From: Mesostigma viride
Taxonomy: Eukaryota; Streptophyta; Mesostigmatophyceae; Mesostigmatales; Mesostigmataceae
Direction of reading: 5' to 3'
NCBI GenBank assembly: GCA_009746045.1
Contig: RPFO01000164.1
Span: forward strand, 526,712-590,711
DNA: 64,000 bases
Shown: one piece after another, positions 12,301 through 24,300 of the stretch
Numbering within the stretch: the first letter of the stretch is position 1
How the letters are laid out: every line of letters begins with the position of its first letter
Position numbers and translations under genes: made by a program
Notes under the pieces: model-generated
Seen by the model: the letters and a program-made list of their open reading frames with translations, nothing else
Told to the model about the DNA's origin: nothing
Database searches by the model: none

Positions 12301-15300
12301 ATAGGACGCCAGGCGGGGACAACCCGCTCACCTGCACGCCGATAGAGGGGTTATTAGACATGAGGATAGGACGCCAGGCGGGGACAACCCGCTCACCTGC
12401 ACGCCGATAGAGGGGTGATTAGACATGAGGATAGGACGCCAGGCGGGGACAACCCGCTCACCTGCACGCCGATGTACGCGTAGATGAAGAACAGCAGGAA
12501 GACGAGCGCGCCGACGTTGTAGAAGGCGGGCAGCGAGACGATGAGGGTCTGGAAGAGGGATCGCAGGCCCTTGAGCGACTTGACGAGGCGGAACATGCGC
12601 GAGACTCGGAACAGGCGGATGATGCGCACGATGGCCGCGTCCAGGAAGGTAAACGCGATGTCGATGATGCTGCCCATCACGATGAAGAAGTCGAAACGGT
12701 TCCAGCCCGAGCGGAAGTAGAGGTACAGGCCCGACGCGGTCTGCCGGAGTAAGGGTGTGCAGGAGGGCAGGGTGGCAGGAGGGCAGGGCGTCATGGGGGA
12801 TGGTGTGTTGTGCCGTCGTGGGGGGGGACTCCATGCCTCGATGGGTGAAGTCAGTTGCATGGAGATGCTGGCAGCTGACATTAGACGGAGCAGCGCTTGC
12901 AGGAGACGGAAGGATGGGGAAGGTGCTAGAGCAGAGATCAAGGTGCCAGTTGGACAAGTGACAAGAGCTGGCAGTTTCGCTGGGTAGGAGATAGGCAATC
13001 TTCTCCTTCCTCTTACCCCCTTCCCTACTCCTCCCCTTCCAATCCTCTCTGTCTTTCTCCACCCCACGGTTCCGCACGCGACCCCCGCCCACCTAGCTGT
13101 GTGTCAACCCATACCTTTCCCTGCCCACGAGCCACTAGCCACCCACACTTCATGCTGCCAGCTCCCAAGGGTCCATGTCCCTGCCGGCTATTCCACGCGT
13201 TGAGTGCATGTGGCAGAGGGCCATGGTGGCAGTAAATGCCAGCATAAACCCATGATGACCTGTGCAGGCATGCCCCTGGGAGGGTGCTGGGCAGGGATCC
13301 ACGGCCATGTCACTTCATGCAGCAAGCACACGATAGTAGGAAGACGGAGACCCGTCCATTTGAAACAGCACGCTGGGAAACCAGGCATCATGAACGCTTG
13401 TTATCATCATGCTTCCTATCATATATCCAGGCATCATGAATGCTTGCTATCATCACACTTCCTATCATATATCCAGGCATCATCAATGCTTGCTATCATC
13501 ACGCTTCCTATCATACACCCAGGCATCATGAATGCTTGCTATCATCACACTTCCTATCATATATCCAGGCATCATGAATGCTTGCTATCATCACGCTTCC
13601 TATCATACACCCAGGCATCATGAACGCTTGCTATCATCACGCTTCCTATCATATATCCAGGCATCATGAATGCTTGCTATCATCACGCTTCCTATCATAC
13701 ACCCAGGCATCATGAATGCTTGCTATCATCACGCTTCCTATCATATATCCAGGCATCATCAATGCTTGCTATCATCACGCTTCCTATCATATATCCAGGC
13801 ATCATGAATGCTTGCTATCGTCACGCTTCCTATCATATGTGCAACTTACCGGGTTGCATGCGCCAGGCATAGCATTTCCTTTGTGTGTATGTGCCGGCAT
13901 GGTCACCTACCATTTTGAGGATCATCTCAAGGATGAAGACGCCGCTGAAGACGTAGTTGCTGATCTCCAGCATCTTGTTCCACTGATGCTTCTGGTTGTA
14001 GTGCATCGTGCCCATCAGCCCTATGTTCATGATGATGCACGCCATGATGAACTGGACGACGTCACCAACGTCGAAGCAACGCAAGCAGCCAGGGGGGCCA
14101 CCACATCAGCGGTGGATAGGAACGACATGAGCGCGGCATGTGAGGTTGCTACTGACGTGAAGAGCAAGCGGGAGAATCCCGAAATCCAAACGAAATGCTT
14201 CTTGTCGATGACAACTTGTGCACACAGGGCCACGTGTGCGCAGGGTACAGACTACAAGCAGAGACCTTCAAAGCAGGACATTCGCACGCAGCGCCGCTTC
14301 GCAAGCTCTGGCCTATGAAAGCTGCATCGATGTGCATCGCGGCCTTAAAAAATGTTGAGGCAGGGCTGGCCCTTCTCGCAGCACCGCACGCACTCACCTT
14401 GTCGAAATACCACGACTGTACGATGCGGAAGCAGAAGCGGCGGATCTTGCTCTTGGGGATGGGCGTGCACACGGCCGGCGTGACGTGCATGACCATCTTG
14501 AACAGCTCCAGCCACTCTTTCTGTCATGGCGCGGCGCAGGCCCAAGCACATCACACATCCATAGCGTCGGCCGTGGTCCACAGGCATAACGTTGTTGATG
14601 AAAAGAGATGTGTTGATGATGTACATGATGACAAGACGCGTTCTGTTAGGAGGTGCAAAGCCTCCCAAAGTGGCACCTGCTAAGGTGCCCCCATAGACAT
14701 ACAGGCAGTGGCATCGTGAAGCGAAGTGAGTCAGAACAGAAACGGGCACGGGCAACCAGTAGCGTCCATGATGTTCATCATGCAAGGAGTGGCGACTTGG
14801 GATGGGGGGGCAGTAATCTGCCCTACGGGGGGACTGGCGGCGCCAAGGGAGGGGAGGGGAGGGGAGGGGAGGGGAGGGGAGGGGAGGGGAGGGAGAGGGA
14901 GGGAGGGGAGGGAGGGGAGGGGAGGGGAGGGGAGGGAGGGGAGGGAGGGGAGGGGAGGGAGGGGAGGGGAGGGAGGGGAGGGGAGGGGAGGGGAGGGGAG
15001 GGAGGGGAGGGGAGGGGAGGGGAGGGAGGGGAGGGGAGGGGAGGGGAGGGGAGGGGAGGGGAGGGGAGGGGAGGACAAACAGCATCTGTTACAGGACGGC
15101 TTGAGCGAGGATGAACACCCAGACACATCCCGGCCCTACTTCCAGCTCCTCCGTTCCTGAAGCCTGGGAAACACATAGCTATGCACTTTGCCGTAGTTGC
15201 ACATGCAGTGAGTGCTCCTCCCGGCCCCCCAACCCCTCACCTGGCCCTGGGTCAGGAAGTTGGAGGACGTGGTCGCCAGCAGGCGGATTCGGGAGAACTG

Positions 15301-18300
15301 GAAGAAGACGACACCGATGTACAGGTTGAGCAGCGCGAACGAGCATAGCATGATGAAGGACATGAGGAAGAAGAAGCCGATCGGGTTGGCGTGGTGCCGC
15401 GGCTGCTCGTCCACTTCGGTCGCGTCCAGCATGTCCTGCAGCGCGTTAGCATAGCCGTCCAGCGTCGCTGTCACAAACAGGGTGATCGTCGCTTGGCCTG
15501 CGCACATGGGGGGTGGGAGCGGGGTGGTGGGGGGTGGTGGTGGGGGGAAAGGGGTACGCACACCCACACACAGAGGGGCAAACCCACACAGGTGACGAGT
15601 GCCATCGAGAAAGGAAGAAATCCGCGAATCCAACGATGGACACATAATGCCGAGCAAGGCACCCATTTCCTTGTTGCTATTGCAGGTGAACACAGGAGAG
15701 GCACAGATGACATCCTGCGCACCGCTTCTGGATGTCTGCCCACGCCTTGGTGTCTGATGGACACAACCCTAGCAAGGAATGGCCCAACCTAGCAAGGAAA
15801 TGGCCCAACCCTAGTAAGGAAATGGCCCAACCTAGCAAGGAAATGGCCCAACCCTAGCAAGGAATGGCCCAACCTAGCAAGGAAATGGCCCAACCCTAGC
15901 AAGGACATGGCCCAACCCTACCAAGGAATGGCCCAACCCTAGCAAGGAAATGGCCCAACCCTAGCAAGGAAATGGCCCAACCTAGCAAGGAATGGCCCAA
16001 CCCTAGCAAGGAAATGGCCCAACCCTGCAAGGAAATGGCCCAACCCTAGCAAGGAAATGGCCCAACCCTAGCAAGGAAATGGCCCAACCCTACCAAGGAA
16101 TGGCCCAACCCTAGCAAGTAATGGCCCAACCTAGGCAAGGAATGGCCCAACCGTAGCAAGGACATGGCCCAACCCTAGCAAGGACATGGCCCAACCCTAG
16201 CAATGGGGTTCTGTGCATGCACCCCTTTCCCTTGCTCTTCGTTGTCCCCCCCTCCCTGTCAGTCTCTAGCTTCCCCCCTTGCGATGGTCTCGCCTGCCCT
16301 GGCCCTGGCTGGGCCCCTCCCTCACCGATGTTGTCGTAGTTGAGGAAGGCGTTGCTCCACTTGGCCGCCATCACTGTGCCGTTGGGCCCATCGGTGAAGT
16401 TGCCCACGCATTGGTGGCGGTAGCGCACGACCGTGCCGTTGATGACGCTGGCGTTGCAAGAGTAGAACTAGCCCTTGAAGAGCTGCCATGAGACACGGTG
16501 GCAGACAGGGTATACATGATATAAATAGGTACATGCACAGGAAGAAGATCCATGAACATTCGTTATGCCCTTGTACAGGCACTGTACGTGGAATTTGATT
16601 TACATGATACATGGTTGTCTACGTACACAACTTCAACGCTTGACAACTAGTAAATACAACCTAGGCAGCACTACGGAGGATGACCAATCGACGGGTCGAT
16701 GTGCTGAAGAAAGAAGAAACTATGTAGTATTTGTTCTGACACAAGTTAAGAAAGCCGCGTGAATCAACCACCTGACAACTACTGACACGCACAATCAGTG
16801 CATGCACCTGTAGTGCATGCACACATCGCCAGTGACCGCAAAAGCACAGGTGGCCCCTGCCCGCCTCCTTCCCATGCTCTCCTGCCTCACCGGCACTGGT
16901 GCCTTACCGGCACTAGTGCCTCACTGGCTCACCGGCCTGCCTGCCTCCCCTGCACGCCTGCCTGCCTCACCTGCACGCCCAGGATGCCGTACACGATGAA
17001 GAAGATGATGCAGATGAAGGAGACATTGAACATGGCCACCATCGACTTGGCGACGGAGTGCAGCACGATACGCATGCCCGTGGAGCGCGACACCGCGCGC
17101 AGCGGGCGCAGCGCTCGTAGCGCCTGTGGCCCGTGGCAGATGGTGGGGGTGGAGCAGGGCAAGGTGGGGGTGGGTTGCATGTGTGTGTGGAGGGGAAGAG
17201 ATGGCGAAGGGGGGGGGGGGGGGAAGTAGCGTCCAGGTCAACAAGTTGGGTTGAGGTACAAGGATGCGACCGAGAGATGCGACACGGACACTGAGAGCTT
17301 GCTTGAAGTGCTTGCAGTCATGATACAAGAACCAGCAAACAGTGAACTTTGATAACAGATGCCTGAGATAAACGTATGGCGGGGCCCACACGACCTTGGG
17401 ATCGAGGCACCCCTGAGCATGCCAGCGAAGGGCAGCACACCAGCCTGCCAGGCCACCCGTCAGCATTTGCCGATGGGCATGAGAAGGGCCTTGACCACAT
17501 GGCCAGGCTACAACAATGAATACTGGCCATTCCGCAGCCCCTTTCATGTGAGCACTCCCCTACTAGCATAATCTGGCTACTCTTACCGTCCAGGGTTGGC
17601 TGCCCCTATGGACCTGTTGGCCCCATTCCCCAACTCCTTCCACTTCAGTAACGCCTTCGTCATCTATACCCTGTGCCCCTAAACCGAAGCCACACCATCG
17701 CCCACCCTGACGAAGCCCACCCTCGAATACCCTGCGAGAGATTATCCCCACACCGGCCGACCAAGCGAACCCCGCATGCACGTGCTAAAAATTTTACGCA
17801 TGCGCGCTTGCGTATAGACTCGCACAAATCGTGCTCCTGTGCTGTCGAGCACAGGCACGCATGCGCGCTTGCGCACACGGGCACCATGAAGGCGGGGCGC
17901 ACCTTGAAGAAGTCGAGCTTGAGGCCTGCGACCTTCTCAAGCAGGATCGCGAGCAATGAGGTGAAGACGATGAAGAAGTCGAGCAGGTCGGGCTTGCTGG
18001 TGAAGTAGACCAGCGTCGTGTATGCATAGATCTTGAACATGGCTTCAACAGCAAAGATGGCGGTCGTCAAATAGTCCACGTCCACGATGAACGTGTGCAG
18101 GGGGGACGGGTCCTTCACCGAGGGCGTCTCCAACGCGAGCTGTACACCACACAGAGAAAGGAAAAAGGGCAAAGTACAAGGGCAATGAGTTGTTTGGGCA
18201 CAGGGAAAAAGTCAAAAGGACAAATAGAAATGCCTGCCGCGAGACATGGGGGGCAGAGCGGCTCATGGCGGGGAAGAAGTGGGGAAAGAGATGAGCCGGA

Positions 18301-21300
18301 CAGAACGGGGGGGATGGCAAACAAGCGCGCAAAAGGGGGGGTCCACAAGTGACAGGGCAAGGGATCATCTGATGAAGGGGGGAAGAGATATGGTGCAACG
18401 GGGCATCTGATCCAGGAGATATGGTGCAACCCAGAGTACTTATGCTGAGTTGCCAAGAAGTGGATCCATGAGCAGTGGTGACAGATCAATTCGTGCCAAC
18501 ATTATCGCAGGCAAACCCCCTTGCCCACATGAGGGGGGTACCGTGTGAGGCCGTAGGCAAGGCGGTGCTCAGGGCTTCACACATTCCACCACAAACACCA
18601 TCCAGCGCGCCTGGCTGATGCCAGCACGCGCCGCCCAAGCTCTGTGGTTGTGTGTGCCACCCGTGGCAATGTGTGATGGTTGCCAACATGGTGGTGAACA
18701 GGCAGACAATCCGAGCAAGGCGCTCCTTTGACCAGCAAACATCTGTTGCACACACATGTGCTGTTGTGAGCATCGGCGGGCCAAAACATGCCCTATGTCT
18801 GCATGAGAGGGAACGGGCGGGCCATGCTGGGCAAGGTACAGCATACGGTGTGTGTCGGCGAGCTAGACATGGCAGGGCACTGGACACGACGACCCACCTG
18901 GATGCAGTTGAGGAGGATGAGGGAGAAGACAAACGCCTCCCAGTATTGGTGTCGAATAAACCTGAAAATCTGCCAGGCGCGCAGGACGCGGCCACATGAG
19001 CAGGAGCGGGCCAAGAGAAGTACGTCCCGTAAGACAGGAGCGCACGAGCGAGGTTGTGCGCAGGTCACTGACAGACATACCCACATGGGATCCCACAAGT
19101 GGCCCCCACCCAGCATGCTGGGCCTGATTCCATGCAAGGGAGTGCCGTGCATACCAGCACCTGTAACGAGGACATGGAGTAGACCTTATGGAGAAACAAA
19201 GGGGAACACACTTGTACTTGAAAGAGCGAACCGATGCGTGCCTGACCTGCGCGGCCCTTCGCCGATAAAGTGAGATCCATTCAAGGAACGGCACAACCCC
19301 CTTTTCTGCGAAACCTATCTCTGTTGAAGGGCAGGGCAACGAGGGGGAGGGGCCGGGACGGTTTCACCACCGCTTTTGCGCAGGATCCAAGCAACCATAC
19401 CCTGGGAGCGTCCACCCATTCCCGTGCCCACGCACCCAATCGTACTGGGCCATGCATCACCCACATTTGCCTGACTTCAAGACCCCTGCCATCGCACTTT
19501 GGCCGCATGGGCATCCACATCGTCACTGATGCGGCCTGCGCGGCCTTGACATATGACAGCCCTTTCAATTAGGCAAAGGGATCAGGCACGCCCTCATCAG
19601 CGCGTCAGGGGGCCACACTCTGCCCCGATCATGACATCTTCCCTGTTGCGTTGTCACTTGTCCCCTTACGTCATCCCCATCACATTCGCCCCCCTATCTC
19701 CCCCCCTTGGCCAACCATCGTTGCTCCCCTCACCGCCACCCACCATTCCCTCCCCTTGGCCACCCACATCGTTCAGCCACAGCCCATACCTTGATGCGGA
19801 AGCGCACGGCCCTCGTCTGCTCGGCCTCTCGCAGGTCGTCCAAGACACGGTCCACCGAGCGGAGCTTACGACGGAACCGGTGCAGACGCCTCCGCCGCTT
19901 CAGGCCCTTCTTGGGACCAGGGGACCGCATCTCCCCCCCAACGAGCGCCAGCGCGTTGGGGTCCCCCCCCTCTGGGACCGTGCCGTTCGCCAGCACAAGT
20001 GCCCCGCTCTGGCTGTTGAGATGCCCGAGCGTGCTTGCTTGCCGTTGCAGCTGCATGTAGCCGCCGGGCGCCGCCCCCATGCCCTCCACCGCCCCTGCGG
20101 GGGACTCGAGCGGCGTGTCGTCGAGGCGCTTCGGCATGCCCATACCGTTCACGTCCGTGCGCACACGCAAGTTCATGCCCAGGCCCTCGTTCAGGTCCCC
20201 CCCTGGCTGAGGGTGCACCTTGAAATGCTCGGGCAGGCCTGACACCGAAGGTTGCCCACCCTCGGTCGCCGCTGCCGCCGCGGCCGCGGCCGCAAGCGCT
20301 GCCTGGATCGGGCTCATGGGAGCAATCACTGTGGGGGCCTCTGCGGGCTTGGTGGACACGCCATCCAGCCCACTCAGGGGGCCATCCAGGGCCATCGGGA
20401 CGTTGATCCCAAGCGGCCCATTCAGCGCCATGGGCACGTTGATGCCATGTGTTGAGTGCAGGCTCATCGGGCTGGACATCATCGCCGTCGGGCTGAGCAT
20501 GGGGCTGGTCACGCCCATCGGTGTGGAGACGGCACTGATGCTCTTGCGGCGGCCGGGGTTGGGCCGGTCGCCCAGTAACGGGCTTTGGTACCGCCCCACG
20601 CTCGTGCGCGGCATGCGGGGCAGGGGGCTCCCCGGGTTGGACCCAGGGGGGAACTGCCCGCGGCTCACGCTCATGCGCTGGCCGCCGCTGATGGAGACGC
20701 GCTGGCCACCGCTGATGGAGACGCGCTTGCCGGATACGCTCTTGCGACCGCCGCTGCGCCCGATGCTCGTCCGCCGCTGGAGCGCGACCGACTTGCGGCC
20801 AGAGCTGGGCGACGGCGCGTCCTGCCCCTGGGCCAGCGCCTCCTGGATGCGCGCGATGCGCCCTGTGGCCGCGGGGAGAGGGGCAGGCTCCGCGTGCTGC
20901 TGGACGAGCGACCGCTGGAGGTCCGGGTGGAGGCCTGGCATCGGAGGGGGGACGTAGGGCCCCGCGCCGGTCATCGCCGTGCGGCTCGTCAAGTCGCCGT
21001 CCGTGCGCGTGCGGTGCGTGTCCGTGGCGCCATCGTCAAAGAACTCGTCATCCCATTCGCTGACACTGTTATCCTCCCATCGAGTGGACGCACCGGACCG
21101 CGCCGTCGTGGCACCATCATCGCTCTGGTTCCACTCGGTACCCGTCCAGCTGCGGGCCGAGTTGGCCCCTGGCGACCCGACGGGGGTCGCGGCCGCAAAC
21201 CCGATACTGAGCAAAGGGAGCGGCAGCTGCCCTTCCATGAGGTTCTCCCCCGTCTCCGTCAGCTCCTCCCCCTTGGGTGGCAGCTTCCCATACTTGGCCT

Positions 21301-24300
21301 CGCCCGCTTTGACAACCTGCTTCACGAGCTCGACGTCGTATTTGGACTCAAATGCCTCGAGCGTGACCGCGAGGAAGAGCGCAAGCAGGATGTACTTGCC
21401 GATGATGACCCAGATGACGAAGAAGGCGGCGGAGCCCCACGAGGTGTAGCGCACCGTCTCCAGCATGATCTCGTTCCAGTTCTCCATCGTGAGCACCTGG
21501 CCAGAGAGCGACCCGCGGTGCAAGCCGCCGGGATGGTGTGTGCGGGCAAGGACAGCGTGGAGCAACGTCGGTGACACTAGACTGGCCTAAATGAAGCTCC
21601 CCACAAGCTGTGTGCATCCTGAGTGTGGAAGGGAGGCTGTTTGGGGATCAGGCTCAGCACCGCAGGCTTGGGGGGGCACAAAGGTGGCAAATAGGCTTGG
21701 GCACAACCGGCAAGGCGTGGCGCGGTGGCATGAGATTCATGATGCTCTGGTGGGGCCTCAGCGGTGCTTTGAGACATTTGTGAGGTCACGGTGGCGGGTG
21801 GGAAGGAAGACATACAGTTAAGTTAGCCACAAACTGCCAGTCATATCCCCATTTCTACAAAGTAAAAACTGGGACTGCCATGGGAAAAAAGGGGGCCAAC
21901 AGGTTGCCATGGTAGGGCCTAACGGGCGACCAACAGCAACTTAGTGAGACGCCTCCCAGCAGCTGCCACATGGTGCCAGCAACTCTGCCACCCTGCCTGC
22001 AGCCAGCATGAGTCAAGCACCCACCTGGAAGATGAGCATGAGGGAGTTGAAGATGCCGTTGAAGTTGCGGTCCGTGGTGATCAGGTCCTCGTGGATCACC
22101 CCGCCGTAGATGTGCAGACCCATGATCGAGAACACCAGCAGGAAGAGAAGGACAAGCGCCGTGATGGACAAGAAAGAGGTCATGGAGGACGCCAGCACTT
22201 GACCGACCTGGGGAAGGCGGCACGTTGGGGGGGGGGGGGGCGCACAAGGGGGGCACGAAAAGGGGGGAGGGCAGTGCGTTAGGTACAGGGCCACGCAGAG
22301 GCATGATACATACACTAAGCGGTCGGTCGGTCGGTCGGTCAGTCGGTCGGTCGGTCGGTCGGTCGGTCGGTCGGTCGGTCGGTCGGTCGGTCGGTCGGTC
22401 GGTCGGTCGGTCGGTCGGTCGGTCGGTCGGTCGGTCGGTCGGTCGGTCGGTCGGTCGGTCGGTCGGTCGGTCGGTCGGTCGGTCGGTCGGTCGGTCGGTC
22501 GGTCGGTCGGTCGGTCGGTCGGTCGGTCGGTCGGTCGGCCGGCCGGTCGGTCGGTCGGTCGGTCGGTCGGTCGGTCGGTCGGTCGGTCGGTCGGTCGGTC
22601 GGTCGGTCGGTCGGTCGGTCGGTCGGTCGGTCGGTCGGTCGGTCGGTCGGTCGGTCGGTCGGTCGGTCGGTCGGTTGGTCGGTCGGTCGGTGGGTGGGTG
22701 GGTGGGTGGGTGGGTGGGTGGGTGGGTGGGTGGGTGGGTGGGTGGGTGGGTGGGTGGGTGGGTCGGTTGGTCGGTCGGTTGCTCGGTTGCTCAGTTGGTC
22801 CCTGGCGCCTCACCTTGCGCAGGGACTTCATGTATCTGAAGACGCGGAATACTCTCAGCACGCGGATCGTGCGCAGGATGCGCAGCGAGCGGAAGGCCTT
22901 CATGCCGCCGTCACCGCCCGCATCGATGATAATCTCCACGTTCCCAGTCACGACGATGATGAAGTCAAAGATGTTGAACGGATCCTTGAAGTATCCACGG
23001 AGGCCCAGGCCAAAGATCTTGACCGCGAACTCGGCGGTGAAGAGCACCGTGAAGACCAAGTTGATCTTGCGGAAGATCTCCACCACCTCATCCGTCATGC
23101 CGTGGTACTCTGTGGGGACACGGCATGTTAAAAAGAGGTAATTATATGAGTTCTGAATGATTGAATACCACGCATATAAGATTGAATAAGCGTTGAGGTA
23201 ATGTCCCGCTTCTCTTGTACTTTTCTCATAATAAATTGTTTGCACCGTGCACGCACAGTAGGGTGACGAGCGGACCATGCAAGTGCCATGCAGCCGCGCA
23301 ATGAGCTTGCAAGAATTGCCTTCTGACGAGGGAGCCATGGCGCATGCGACCCGCATGGTCCATGCACACATCAAGCCCAATGGCACGCGCCCTGTGGTCA
23401 CTGTTCTGAAAATCAGCCATGTTGGGCAACCTGGCCGTGTTGGGGAACCGCGCCTGGGGAATATGACCACACAACGGGAACCGCGTATCCAAGGGCGACT
23501 GGAGAGGCATGCACGTGGTGTTATCACACCCAAGTGCATATGCTACATAGCACAATTGCATATACTACATGGCACAACTGCATATGCTACACAGTACAGA
23601 TGCTTATACTACATAGCACAATTGCATGTACTACATAGCACAACTGCATGTGCTACACAGAACAGCTGCTTATACTACATAGCACAATTGCATATACTAC
23701 ATAGCCCAACTGCATATGCTACTCAGTACTGCTGCTTATACTACACAGCACAATTGCATTTACTACACAGCACAATTGCATATGCTACACAGTACAGCTG
23801 CTTATACTACATAGCACAATTGCATTTACTACATAGTACAATTGCATATGCTACACAGTACAGCTGCATATGCTACGCAGTAACATCGCATGTACTACAT
23901 AGTACAATTGCATATGCTACACAGTACAGCTGCATTGCATATCCTACCCGCGTGGCCGCGAGCACGCTGGCTTCTTCCCCTAAACCCAACCTAACGGGCC
24001 ACCTGCATCCAGTCAGAAAGCGGCCGCGAATGCCGACCATCATTGGGAGCCCCGCACCTGATGCCATCAGAACCGTGTTGCCAAGAATGACCCCCAGGAA
24101 GAAGCGTGTGAAGTAGCGGTGTGAGCAGACGACCAGGCAGTAGGTGCGGAAGCGATTGAAGTACATCTTGTAAAAGGGCACCGGCTTGTCCGGCTTGTCG
24201 TCCGCCGCGGGCGCAAAGTCCAGGTTCTTGGCCAGACTCTTGGGCGTGAGGTGCTTGGAGATGCTGGAGCCCGCGCGCCGCAGCAAGGTCAGCGGGATGG

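Noticed and set aside
15763-16204. Interstitial telomere-like repeat, because of the CCCTAG string
   Set aside because: The unit is 22 bp with only one CCCTAG, unlike a short telomeric repeat.
22225-22839. Reading frames on both strands through the GGTC/GGGT repeat
   Set aside because: They are products of the tetranucleotide repeat inside an intron whose flanking exons are secure.
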